From contig CM046339.1 of the NCBI GenBank assembly GCA_025403435.1, positions 3,054,212 to 3,118,211 of the forward strand: DNA of 64,000 bases, given 5' to 3'. The stretch comes from Artocarpus heterophyllus (Eukaryota > Streptophyta > Magnoliopsida > Rosales > Moraceae). Positions 37,592-49,282 of this stretch are shown piece by piece (position 1 is the first letter of the stretch; every line of letters begins with the position of its first letter). The notes beneath the pieces are model-generated. The model was not told the DNA's origin. It made no database searches and worked only from the letters and a program-made list of their open reading frames with translations. The translations under genes were made by a program, and so were the position numbers.

Positions 37592-38942
37592 TAGGAACTT
37601 ATGGATCTTCCTGAACGGGTAAAATCTATAGGGTGTAAGTGGATCTATAGGAGAAATAGGGGAGCAAATGGCTATAAGGCTAGACTAGTAGCAAAAGGAT
37701 ATACGCAAAATGAAAAAAAAAATGATTATGAGGAAACATTTTTGCTTGTAGCCATGCTTGGGTCTATCCACATTCTCGTATCCATATCTATCACTCTCGA
37801 CTACGAGATTTGACAAATGGATTTCAAGATGACCTTTCTGAATGGCTATCTTGATGAGTCTATATATATGATACAACCAGACAGGGTCAAGGCTAAAGGT
37901 TAATAAGGCAAGGTCTGTAAGCTGCTAAAGCAATTTATGGTTTGATTAGGTGATCAAGACTTATAGGAAGGTGGTTTTTCTACAGCGCTATGTGGATGAA
38001 ATTCTACTAATTGGCAATGATGCTGGGCATTATTGGTCAAATTATGGTTGACCAAGTAGTTTGACATGAAAGTCTTAGGTGAAGCTAATTATGTTCTCAG
38101 TATCCAGATCTTTCAAGATAAAAAGAACAAAATGATAGCTTTGTCCTAAGTTGCATGCAAAGATAAAATTCTTGAGAAGTATGCAATGCAGAATTCTAGG
38201 AAAGATAGACAACTATCTAGGTCTGGAATTACTCTTTCTAAGAAAGACTCACCAAAGTCTGATGAAGAAAGAGAATACATGAAGAAAGTGCCTTATGCTT
38301 CAGCAGTGGGTAGTCTCATGTATGCTATGCTTTGCACACAACCGGATATTTATTATGTGGTCATGATAGTAAGTCAATTTCAGTCGGATCCAAGACCAAA
38401 CTATTGGGTTATGGTCAAGCATATTTTCAAGTACTTGAGAAGGACTCGAGGGGATATGCTTGTGTATTCGGGTGATGATCTAATGCCTCTAGGAGACACT
38501 AATTTAGATTTTCAATCCTGTCTGGATTCGAGAAGATCAACTTTTGGTTCTATGCTTACTCTAGGTGGCGGTGCCATTGTTTGGAGAAGTGTCAAGCAAG
38601 TTTGCACTTTAAATTCAACGATGGAGGCCGAGTATGTGGTAGCTAGTAATGCTTCAAAAGAAGTAGTGTAGCTCCACAACTTCCTTAGGGATCTTGAGGT
38701 AGTTCCTGGTATGGATAAGGTGGTATCACTGCATTGTGAAACACTGTAGCGATATCTAATGCTAAGTAACTAAGGTTTCACAAGAAGAGTAAGCATATTC
38801 ATTGGAAATATCATGGGATAAAGGACTTCCTTGAGGGCGAGCATGTTGCAATATGCAAAATTGCGTCTGAGGACAATTTAGTTGATCCTGTCCCGAAGAC
38901 ACTAACTAGGAGAGTTTTCAAGAAGCATGTGTAGGCTATAGG
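37592..38942 (+). pseudogene. pol: H1 reverse transcriptase and RNase H
   Basis: The reverse transcriptase starts with DLPERVKSIGCKWIYRR (37601 onward) and YKARLVAKGYTQ. Its catalytic box reads YVDE (37989-38000) instead of YVDD. A 161-codon frame at 38186-38671 holds the late RT segment (KKVPYASAVGSLMYAM) and the start of RNase H, where the expected YTDSDF is DTNLDF and the glutamate of MEAEY remains. Stops and frameshifts elsewhere. It ends just before the purine tract. Confidence 0.85.
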
Positions 38943-38971
38943 ATGCGAGATATATCACATTTACTCACTTA

Positions 38972-38986
38972 GTGCAAGTGGGAGAT
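38972..38986 (+). promoter_or_regulatory. H1 polypurine tract
   Basis: GTGCAAGTGGGAGAT directly before the 3' LTR. The same sequence, reverse-complemented, is at 57159-57173. It primes plus-strand DNA synthesis. Confidence 0.8.
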
Positions 38987-41900
38987 TGTTAGACATATTG
39001 CCCTAAGGAGTAAAATGTTGTAACATGTTTTTGGAAACATTTTATCAATACAGAGTTTATTTATTATTCATATACCAAATGTTGTAATCTTTATGTTCAT
39101 TTCTGTTGAATGTATGATAAGCAAACAAAAGTCTGAGACTGTTGGTCTAAACCTTTAAGAATCGTACATATGATAGACAGATTATATGGAAGACATGAAT
39201 CTTAAAGGTAGTGGTCTAAATCATAAGATCTCCAATTGAGGGAATAAAGTTGGGTACTTTATTCATGCTAAGATTGTTATGTTGTCTACATCTCTAATGG
39301 GAGATGGCTTGTCTTAGTCATTGGATTGGGACTCTACGAGTAGAACATTGGTGCATTGTCATAGGTGATGATGTATTGGATCAGGGAACAAAAGTTGAAT
39401 TGATTTGGTTAATAATTTTGTTTGTGCAAATCAATTCACTTAAAACAATTATATGTGATGTGTCTTAATCCTGAAATGACAAATAGGTCTATATTCGTAA
39501 CTTATGTCTTTTGATGTACCAAAGGGTGACATCCTGACTTAATGATGGTATACATATCAGTACGTTAGAGATATGACTCTTGATTCATGTAGACTCATTA
39601 TTCATAGATATAGAATCCATAACTCTTTTGTAGAGTTAATGATATTCTTTTATATGCGTTATCCTATAATTAGAAGACTGGAGCGCTTAACCATTTAGAT
39701 GCATAGATGTAACCGAATGGTATACTATCGATGGATAGTAAGTATTCCAATGGTGTAATAATGGAACGTAAGATAAAAATAATCTAGAAGGTAAAGTGGA
39801 ATTTATCTTTAAGCTGATTTTGAATATCCCACGGGGATGTAATACATTATGATATGTCATAGACGATTAGCTTATTGAAGCTTCATAATTTTATATAATT
39901 CGGGAGTACAGCTCTAAGCTTTTAGTGGAGTAGCGTTAGAGTTAAAAATTATAAAATCTGTATCTGGGATATTGTATTTTATAATTATAGAAGCTTAATT
40001 TATATATGTCTATTAGGTCCCCTTTACTAGCTCATGGTAAATCTTGTAATAATACGACGTGTTTTTCCTACATATTGGTGACTTATGTTAAATTATTATA
40101 TTCGCTAAAATTTGAGTTAATTGGATTTAATAATTCATGTTAGTTTATCAGTCGAATTAACTTTGTGAATTAATTCAAGATGAACATGTTGAATTATTTG
40201 GATAATATTTTATATGTATGGGTTTATCTGTATATGACTGTTTTAATCAAATAACTTTTCTATTAGGTTATTTGAATTAAAATCGAGGCTCTATAAAGGA
40301 TACCCAGATCAAATGAGATAGGATTAATCCAATTGGTTGAGATTGGATCTATCAGATTAGCTTGAGGAGTTCAAATTCAATTTGAACTCTAGTATTGTGA
40401 CCATGTGATCGACCATGATACATTAGGTGTGCTTGACCACGGTGGTTAGAGTCAGATTTTGCTTCACACATTTTTACTTTGAAACTGAGCCACACTCAAA
40501 TTTTGAGGCCTAATCCAATAATGATTAACTCCAGGTCTACCTACATAAATAGAGGGCGAGTTTTTTTCGTTATTTAGATCACTTGAGAAGCAAAGAGTGA
40601 GTACTCTAGTATGAGAAACTCTGAAACTCCCTAAGAGCTATTGTTCAACATCAAGAACCTTAGCTCTAGGTCTTCTCAAGTGGTTGGAAGGAGAGTTATT
40701 AAGGAAAAAGTTGTACAACGTGTGACCACCCACACTCCAATCGTAGATAGAGAATAGAAAAGAAGACCAATTGGTTGAGGCTCTTTTGAGGCGTTCTTCT
40801 CTACACGGATTCAAGCACACTTTAGTATCCAAAAGAAGTTAGGAAGATCTGTCATTAATTTATATATTTAGCATGTCAAACTTGTGTTTTGAAAAATACT
40901 CTGATTTAAAATTTTTAAAATTTTGTTACAACAAATTTGAGATTATACGACCTTTATTTAATGACCTTTTCTCAAAAACCGTCGTGATAAAGGAAAAAAA
41001 AACACGAGGGGTTACACCCACAAAGACAAAAACCATTGTGGAATGGACGGTATGTACCACGATGGTTTTTTAAAAAACTGTCGTGGTAGAAGGCATATAA
41101 AAACCGTCGTGAAAGATGGTCAACAAAAATTAACAAGCCCACCCTTACCACAATCAGCAAAATTTTAAAAGGCCCTCTCTATCTTTTTTTTTTATTATTC
41201 AAATTAGCACTCAAACTTAACCCTTTTCTCTCTAAACCCAATCCTACCTCTCTCTCTCTAACCCTCAAGTCCTCTCTCTTTACCACTACCATCGCCACTG
41301 TCATCTTTGCCTCGCTCCAACATGCTACCGTTGGCCTCAAGGCCTCCACAAGCTACGAGCTCGTCACCATCCCTCGTTTGTAAAGGTTCTTCTCTTCCAT
41401 TATCTTCTCTTTAAACTCGTCGCCTCCATGAACCCACCATGGCCCACGTCCGACTGTCGTTTAGTAAAATTGCATTTCTTTTTTTATTGTTTAGTTTTTT
41501 TATAAAAAAAATTAGTTATATAATTTTAGTTTTAATTATTTATGGTTTGTGTATGTGTTTGTATATGTGATACTTACTACAGTTTGATAAACTCTCTAAG
41601 TGTTCTTCTCTTTGGGCTCATTACCTCCATAACCCTACCATTGCCCGCCTCCGACCACCATTTGGTAACTTTTCATTTCTTTTTTTATTGTTTATTTTTT
41701 TAATTTTTAGTTCTATTGTTTTAGTTTTAATTATTTTATGGTTTTTGTGAACTAATTTGTTTTAGTTGTTTAATTCTAACTTTAGTTTTAGTTTTAGCTT
41801 TAATCACTTTCGATCTATTTGTGTATGTGTTTGTATGTGTAATGCGCACTACACATTTGATGAATCCTCTATGACCATCACAGCAATTATTTATATTTTT

Positions 41901-42378
41901 TGTTGCTTAAAACTCACTAGCAATTGGGACCTTGTATTTGTGGATAATATATGGGACTGGCCATCCCGTGAGAAATTAGAAATTATAGTTTTTTTTTTTT
42001 GGCTGATGACTGATCTTCCACAACGGTTTTTGGTAAAAACCATCGTGAAAACTATACCTTACAGTACGGTTTTTGTAAAAACCGTTGTAGAAGTTAGAAA
42101 TCAACCCAGACGGTTTTCAATGAAAACCATCATATAATCCACACATTCCACGATGGTTTTGAAAAAACCGTCACCGTCATGGTAGCCTCCTATCGAACAT
42201 GCTTAATACCCGCCATTAACGGCATTTTAGAATGGTAAAAAAACCATCGTGAAAAGTTTTTTTGATACCACAGCGAACGATTTCACGACAGTTTTTTGAC
42301 TTCATGAATGCTTTACACAACGGTCTAACATCGTCGTGTAATCCTCAATTTTTACTAGTGGCACTCGTTTTTCCAACA
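38987..42378 (+). repeat. H1 3' LTR, split by a CACTA-type element
   Basis: Starts TGTTAGACATATTGCCC and ends TTTTTCCAACA. Its 3392 bp include about 1.43 kb of foreign DNA (about 40929-42360). The remaining about 1955 bp match the 5' LTR length of 1960. Confidence 0.88.
40929..42360. mobile_element. CACTA-type non-autonomous element in 3' LTR
   Basis: The right end, reverse-complemented, reads CACTAGTAAAAATTGAGG, and the left end CAACAAATTTGAGATTATAC is its decayed counterpart. Both subterminal zones (40975-41125 and 42015-42330) are packed with variants of AAACCGTCGTG in both orientations, as in En/Spm subterminal repeats. The centre has a CT-rich segment and a roughly 200-bp duplicated unit (about 41390-41490 and 41595-41700). 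No transposase. The three-base target duplication could not be confirmed. Confidence 0.7.
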
Positions 42379-42383
42379 ATAAT
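42379..42383. repeat. target-site duplication ATAAT (right)
   Basis: Follows the 3' LTR terminal CA at 42377-42378; partner at 21478-21482. Confidence 0.88.
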
Positions 42384-43765
42384 TAAATTGCTTAGTTAGT
42401 ATTAATGGACACTATTAATTTATAATATATTGATCATCTGGTAATGACCAAAACAAAGAGCAACCTCAATGATGCTCTTACGTGATATTTCATGTAGAAT
42501 TGTTTCTTGTATTGCAAGTGTCGAGATAATATTACCATACAAAGTTCAGAAAGCAAAGTAGTAAGTGAGAATAATTCTAAATTTTATTAGTTGTATGTTC
42601 AATAGAGAAGTAATCAAAATTTTAGATGGTAATTGAAGAAATTTAGAACGAGAAAATATTTCTAATGGTTAACGAAATAAAAATATTAGATAATGTTGTC
42701 ATGTAATGATGATACCTTTACTATAAAAATGTTACATGCTGGAACCACTTCTACATAATTTCCATATACAGAATCTAAGAACAAGACCCTTAGCCTTTGC
42801 TTGAGTTTGTGCTAGGTAAACCTAAAGACAAAAAAAAAAAAAAATGTATATAATAATGAGTTAATCAAAATAATGAAACAGTGTAAATAATGAGTTAATC
42901 AATTTATATGATAATACCTATTATTAATCCTGTAAATTTCTATGGGACCAGCACCCAAAACAACTTACTAACAATATATGGAAAGGAATTTAAGGAATCA
43001 ATGTTCGGCCTCAAAAATTGAATATTTCAAGAAAGAAAAACCTTTTTGCATTCTTGTGCGGTTATAATCTCATTAATAACAAAACAATAGACTTTAGTAT
43101 AATGTGTAGTATACTTTTTAAGTTAGGTCCTATTGTTTTGTTAATAGTTGGGTGTAATCCTGTGAGATTAAATAAGATTGCACTTCAAGAAATTGATGAG
43201 TAACATTGCTTTCTTTATTTCTTTCTTTTTTTCTTTTTGTTGAAAAACAACGTGTGGAATTTGTCCTTATGGGCGAGTAGTTAGTGATAGACTTGACACC
43301 TCCAATTCCTCCAGGATTGGCTCTGTGGAGCTTGTCTTCTACATACAAGTTCAGAGCTGGCCGACCCTATGATTTGCACCACAAACCAAAGCAATCAAAG
43401 ACTAACATTTATGCCTATTCCCTGCAATTTCCTCTGTCAAAAAAAGAAGCTAATCCTATTTAAGTAACTGTACTGGAGTAATATATATATTATGATCATT
43501 AGTAACAAAAGCCAGAAAATATTTTGATGGATGATAATAAAAAAAAAAAGTTTAAGAAATAATTCTTTATTGCATATGGACATAATTATGTGTTTCAACT
43601 TTTTGGCAGAAACACGGTTATGAGTGTTCTTATACGGTGAGGACACACAATAGCTAGAGCCAAGAAACATTTTCAGTGACGGCACTACAAAAAATATATC
43701 AAAGATAATTTTTTTTAAATGGCAACATAATTATATATTTCAACTATTTAATGGTGTCACAGTTA

Positions 43766-43792
43766 TATATATATATATATATATATATATTT
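43766..43792. repeat. (AT)n microsatellite in pseudogene A intron 4
   Basis: About thirteen AT units between exons 4 and 5. Confidence 0.85.
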
Positions 43793-45128
43793 AAATGGGG
43801 ACAAAATTAAAATAGTGAGAGCACAACCAAAAATTAAGACTCTAAAATGTGGCTCTAAAAATCTGACTTTCACCTAGTGATAACTACCAACCAAAAATTA
43901 AAATCTAAAATGTGACTGGGGGATCAAGTGACAAGTCTCGCTCGCATGAATTCTTCTGTGTCCTGCCTAAAAAGTTTCTCACTATCTCCCAAAAAAAAAA
44001 TAAAAATAAAATAAATAAAATAAAATCACTCTCACCTTGTGATAGTTACCAACCGGAGAAGCAAATTTTAAGAAGGTATATTCCGGTGCCGAAGCCAAGT
44101 GTAGAAGGGGTCCACTTCCCATGAGCATAGGACTGAGATACAGTGCTCCTTTCTCTGGAGGGGAGACCTGCATATAATAAATATCCATCAATGATAGAAA
44201 CAGAGTTTTGTCAGCGACATTATTCTCTGCGTATGTTTAGATGAGTTTTTACGACTATATTTTTAATGGTCACCTTTTATTAAAAGTATGTTTTAAAAAT
44301 TTAAGCTTATTAATTATTATAAACTTCTTAGACAATAATCTATTAAATTATGACCTTTAGATTTATATCAAATGCTTAATAATAACATTGCCTATTGAAA
44401 TGATAACCATATAAACTAAGTCTACATATATATAATATCCAAGTCAACACTCAATATTCAATATCAAAAACATGTATAAATTGATACATACAATCGCTTG
44501 TTGGCTAGAACTGTTTGCTTAACGGCATCGATAAATTGGTCAACAGATGGTGATGCCATGCACATTCTTACGGCACCCATCTTCATGCACAGGCTATTTT
44601 GTTTTGGCCTAAATAACTGTATACGACCGTCTTCTCTTCTGTTTGCCTTTAGACCTTCAAATAATTCCTGAAACATATGTATAATTATCTTACTTGTAAA
44701 CTTAATTACAAGACATAAATAGTTTCTTCAACCAATTAGCTACCTTTAGTCAAGAACTGAGCCATAAAAATAAGTAAAAAGAAGTGGACATAAAATTTCA
44801 ACAAAATATACATGCAAAATTAAATGTAAAAAATAAAATAGTTAGATGGGATGGCCGTCTATCTTCAGATATATGTGGCTCCGCCCCTTGACCTAGCTAG
44901 TTCTATTACCTGTCCATAGTTGAGGACTCCAGCAGAAGGGCTGAGCTCTATATTCCCATAAGGAATAAGCTTTCCTTGGAAAAAACCATCTTCTTCTTGC
45001 GACCATTTCATCATGTACATGTAATCAGTTGGAACAACACCAAATCTAAGCTCATCCCAGTTAACATTGGGGTATTCTTCACCTTCACTGCCATAAATAC
45101 ACCAATTTGTTTTATACAAAAAATTCTA

Positions 45129-45293
45129 AGGGGGTGTTTGGCAGTGGTGGGAACCGCTCAGTTCCCACCACAATCTCAGTTATGAACAGTGTAAAGCTCT
45201 CACATGGTACAGTAACAATAAAAAAAATATGCTACAGTATAAAACTCTCACATGCTACAGTAAAAGTGGTTCCCACCACTCTTCCAAACACAC
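45129..45293. mobile_element. small Tourist-like MITE in BCAT A intron 1
   Basis: About 165 bp with ends GGGGTGTTTGGCAGTGGTGG and (reverse-complemented) GTGTGTTTGGAAGAGTGGTG. GTGGGAACC and GGTTCCCAC mark the inner arms. CATGCTACAGTA-type phrases fill the centre. The target duplication is unclear (TAA or TA). Confidence 0.6.
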
Positions 45294-45384
45294 TATAAAT
45301 AAGAGAGGCATTTTACAGTTGACATGAGTAGTACTACCTCTGGGGTGTAGTTTCACAGCTTGTTTGCACGGAAGGAGGAGCCAT

Positions 45385-45387
45385 ATA

Positions 45388-45418
<31 letters not shown>

Positions 45419-46771
45419 GAAAAACTATAATATTCACTAGATATATGGATTAATTTATATATGAGCGTAGTAAAATTGAAGCTGATATGCAGATATGCTC
45501 ATGTGGGCGCTCAAATAATTACATGTTCAAGGGTATCTCAGATACATGATATGACAAAGATGTCGCATGCAAATGGGAAATTGTACTCTCGTGAGTGTTA
45601 ATAAATACAAAAAATGACAAACTTATTAATACGAATGCCGTTGATAAATTTAATAGTTACCAGAAAAGAGTGTCAGAAGTTCAGTATAGCACTGGCTATT
45701 TTGAGGGAAAGGCATCAAATGTTACAGAGATACATATATATATATATATATGCCATGCAGCAACCCATATATATATATATATATATATATACAGTTTTTT
45801 TTTGCAGTTATGACTATTAATTATTTAGTTAATTAGTGATTTTCTGGACATTAAAGTTTGATCCTGCTGGTTAGCACCCTCTTTTTTCATTTTATATGGT
45901 GAAGATGATATATAATATTCTAGAATATATGCATGGCATAATAAATTCTCACTTTGTTTAATATATATCATGGATCGTTTTCGAGGGGTACTTTCAAGTT
46001 TTTTCTTTTTTGAACTTGGCATATTGTTAAAGCTGTTATTATAAATTTGTAATTAGACGACTATACTTCACTGTAACGATCTTGGATTAATTAAACACCT
46101 TGTGGTAGTTCCTCTTCTTAAGTCCAAAGTCCTACGTTCCACTCTGTATATTATCATTAAAACGCCAAAACGGAATGAAAATACAAGTAGGATTTTCTAA
46201 AAGCATATAATTAATGCTTGTAGGCGCAGGCTGTTTTGCTTATAAATACTAACAGTTGGTAGTTATTAAACTATATAAACTGAAATTGTTTGTAACTTAT
46301 AGAGCGCCATTATTTAATAAATGCAATTGAAAATATTATAAAAAAAATCATTTCTCTTGCCATAACACTATATTTTCTTAAAATGTGCTGTGTCAATGGT
46401 GTGTGCCTATATGACATTATAAAAATTTAACTGCAGACAAATAAATGCTGTGTTACATATCAAATTAAATTAAATCATAATCCGAGGCATAAAAATGCTG
46501 TGTAAATCCAGGGACTGCTTGATTTAATCAACTAAGACTGTCCATCCCTTCTTGTCCTCAACGAGTCCTTTTTGAATCGCGGTTAAGACTGTTTTCAGTT
46601 TTTGGGAAACTCATTGCTCTGCTGACCTGACTTTGTACTCAATCCTACATTAATCACACCATTAATTAGCCTAATTATTACCTCAAAACTATAACATCTA
46701 TTAATTATATATAATAATATGGCTATTACTGCGTTATATGTACCTTTTACTCTAGTAAGGTAATATGTCTA
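45385..46771. other. intergenic region between BCAT pseudogenes
   Basis: It would contain the promoter of pseudogene A and the missing 3' end of pseudogene B. There are TA microsatellites at about 45732-45750 and 45768-45790 and a 24-base A run near 45397-45418. No final BCAT exon was recognised. Confidence 0.45.
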
Positions 46772-48055
46772 TTATAATAAGCTATTGACACTTTTGAGAA
46801 TCACTGCAGTTCCTGTGCAGAAAACTTCATCAGCTCCAAGCAAATCATCCAACGGAATATCACGTTCTTCAATCTGATCATCAACGTTCACGAATCAACA
46901 TAGTACTTTCAACATAATCCTGATGGTTATCTACGTCATCCATCTTCAATATTGTAAAATTATTCTTGAAGAATATTAATCACCTGGTATCCAAGATCAG
47001 CAGCGATTTCAATGACACTTCTTCAAGTGCCTCCAGGCAAAATAGTTCCATGTGTTGCTGGGGTTGAAATAACATTACCCTAATTTTTTTTTTTCAAACA
47101 CATATGCATAAACTATTACACATTTGTTATATATGTGTATAACTACAGACACAAACGCACATACAATTATTAATTTTTTAAAAAATACCAGTACATTGAA
47201 ATCAAATTGATACCTTAACAATAAAAAGATTACACGAAGAAACCTCCTCAATATTTTGACCAGTTGCTGCGTCCAAGAATAGGACGTCAGAAAACCCCTT
47301 GGCCTTTGCTTCAGCTACCACCTTAAATACCTTTACTTGAGCCAAATCAAATATTCATAAATAATAACGATATATATCAACTGCACTAATTAAGATTTTC
47401 TGTCTGCCACACGTATATATCTGTGTATACACTACACAATTCAGGATGTACGTTAATTTTAATTTCAACGTTTGCATTTATTTACGAGTCGTTATTCTTT
47501 TACTGATAGGTGCATATATAAAACATTGCCACATCAATTAATAACAAGGAACTGGTGAAAACTCTAAGTTGTTAAAAAAAATCTGAATTAGAACTGGACG
47601 AAATACTCTACAGACATGCACGCATGTATACATACACACATATAATATATATTATATATACACACACGTATATAAAATAACTTACAGGTGAATAGTTAGA
47701 CACAGACTTGACGCCGCCAGTTCCACCTGGAGTCGCTCGGTGTAGCTTACCAAGTTAAAGAGACCCAGTATATGATATATTGATACAAACTATATGGCGT
47801 TACATTTGAATACAATATATAGTTAGTTTTAATTATTGGGGAGTAAAACGACAGGTATTTAACATAGGACTAATCAAAAGCCTTGTGGTAATTCTCCCCC
47901 ACAGGAGAGGCATATAGTAGGAAGGTGAATTCTGGTGCTGGTCCAAGGCCAAGACGAGCTCCACTTCCAATTAGCAAAGGCCTAGCGTAGAGGGATCCCT
48001 TTCCTAAAGGAGGCACCTGTTTTGATTTAAACCCAAAAAAAAAAATTTCAGTTGT

Positions 48056-48424
48056 CAGTGGTGGAGCCATAAATTCTTCTTAGTGGAGATACCATATAAA
48101 AATTAGAAATAGTATTTTATTAAATAAAAATATGCAATTATACATTTTAATGATTGAATGGAACATAATTGTAATATTTCTCGCAAAATAGGGGTATGAC
48201 AACAAATTTTAATTATTTTGTAAGGGCAAAATAATATATTTTAGTTATTTTACAGGGGCACAATACTATATTTCAATTATTCTGTAGGAGCACAAATTTA
48301 ATTTTCTTTCAAAATAAAGGCATTAATAAAGTTTTAAATTACAAATTGTGAGTTAAAATCTAATTTTATAAAAAATAAGTGAAGGTATGCGCCCCCACTC
48401 ATGAACACTTGGCTCCGCCGATGA
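48056..48424. mobile_element. TIR element (GTGGNGGAGCCA type) in BCAT B intron 3
   Basis: The left end CAGTGGTGGAGCCATAAATT and the reverse-complemented right end CATCGGCGGAGCCAAGTGTT are similar. Inside are three copies of a roughly 40-bp unit containing AATTATTTTGTAGGGGCA variants (about 48212-48300). No coding capacity; the target duplication is not clear. Confidence 0.5.
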
Positions 48425-48682
48425 GTTCTATGTATTTATATATACATTAAATTATGTATTTTGATCTGTTTTAGCAACCTTTAAAAGCTTGTTTTTTAGT
48501 GAGTTTTTACAATAATTATTTACTAATGAACCGATAAATTATTGATTTACATGACTTAATAACTACGAAATAACTGTAAATCGGTGATTGACCACAATCA
48601 ATCAATGATGGACCATATCAATCAGCAATTGACCACAAATTAGTTTAAAGTCTCCATAACATACTTAAAATACATGTACATA

Positions 48683-49209
48683 CACTACAAGAAAAACTAC
48701 ATTTAATGGCATATTATTTACAGATATGTAATTTTTTAATATCGTTGAAAAGTACATACAATGACATCTCCAACAAACATATTGTTAATGGCGTTTGAAA
48801 CAATAATTAACGATATCTATATAGACATCGTATTCAAGGTCTTCTTTTAACGACAATAGTTTAGTGTTATTAAATTATGTAACGACAAGTAAGAGATGTC
48901 GTCAAAGCCTTGGAGATTCTACGATACCCCTTATAGATGACATCTTGACCAATATCTTCTATAAGGGGTGTCGTAGAATCTCCAAGGCTTGACGACATCT
49001 CCTACTTGTCGTTAAATAATTTAGCGACACTAAACTATTGTCGTTAAAAGGAGAGCTTTAATATGACATCTATATAGTTGTCGTTAATTATGGTTTTAAA
49101 TGTCATTAATGACATCTTTGTTGGAGATGTCATTGTATGTACTTTTAACGACATTCAAAAACTACATGTCGTAGATAATATATCGTTAAATGTAGTTTTT
49201 CTTGTAGTG
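48683..49209. mobile_element. foldback CACTA-type MITE in BCAT B intron 3
   Basis: 527 bp that is almost one long hairpin. It starts CACTACAAGAAAAACTACAT and ends with the exact reverse complement. The loop lies near 48925-48960, where AAGCCTTGGAGATTCTACGA on the left pairs with its complement on the right. CACTACAAGAAAAA is a common CACTA terminus. Only TA is shared by both flanks, so the duplication is unresolved. The corresponding intron of pseudogene A is only about 320 bp and lacks it. Confidence 0.8.
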
Positions 49210-49237
49210 TAGTAAATTATGATGAATCTCATTTGAT

Positions 49238-49238
49238 G

Positions 49239-49281
<43 letters not shown>
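49238..49281. repeat. (AT)n microsatellite
   Basis: About twenty AT/TA units shortly after the foldback element. Confidence 0.88.

Positions 49282-49282
<1 letters not shown>

Larger units (their letters stand above)
21483..42378 (+). mobile_element. Ty1/copia element H1, complete but nested and decayed
   Basis: Order on the plus strand: 5' LTR, primer-binding site, leader, gag, protease, integrase, reverse transcriptase, RNase H, purine tract, 3' LTR, with matching ATAAT on both sides. Its 20,896 bp include four later insertions: a solo copia LTR (25425-27312), a copia deletion derivative (28362-34298), a gypsy solo LTR (35306-37591) and a CACTA-type element (about 40929-42360). Subtracting these and their duplications leaves about 9.3 kb, close to the about 9.6 kb of the related element at 55190-64000. 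The many stops, the frameshifts and the visible difference between its two LTRs indicate an old copy. It sits in intron 7 of BCAT pseudogene A, in the opposite orientation. Confidence 0.9.
42438..45384 (-). pseudogene. BCAT pseudogene A, exons 1-7 (cytosolic type)
   Basis: Branched-chain aminotransferase, a PLP enzyme that interconverts Leu, Ile and Val with their 2-oxo acids. Exons by homology: 45338-45384 (MAPPSVQTSCETTPQ, no evident transit peptide), 44910-45087 ([18 protein letters not shown]), 44491-44667, 44036-44167, 43271-43366 (GGVKSITNY, PLP lysine kept), 42716-42821 and 42438-42536. Exon 8 is at 21133-21243, beyond H1. Lesions: a missing base at the exon 3 donor (TTG then TATGTA, no in-frame GT), the exon 5 donor AT instead of GT, an 11-bp deletion in exon 6 that shifts the frame, the exon 7 acceptor AT instead of AG and its donor AT instead of GT. 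The YHK and GGVKSITNY signatures resemble the BCAT4/6 group. Function is almost certainly lost. Confidence 0.9.

Noticed and set aside
43683..43700. CACTACAAAAAATAT as the end of another CACTA element in BCAT A intron 4
   Set aside because: No matching inverted end was found nearby, so only one terminus-like word exists.
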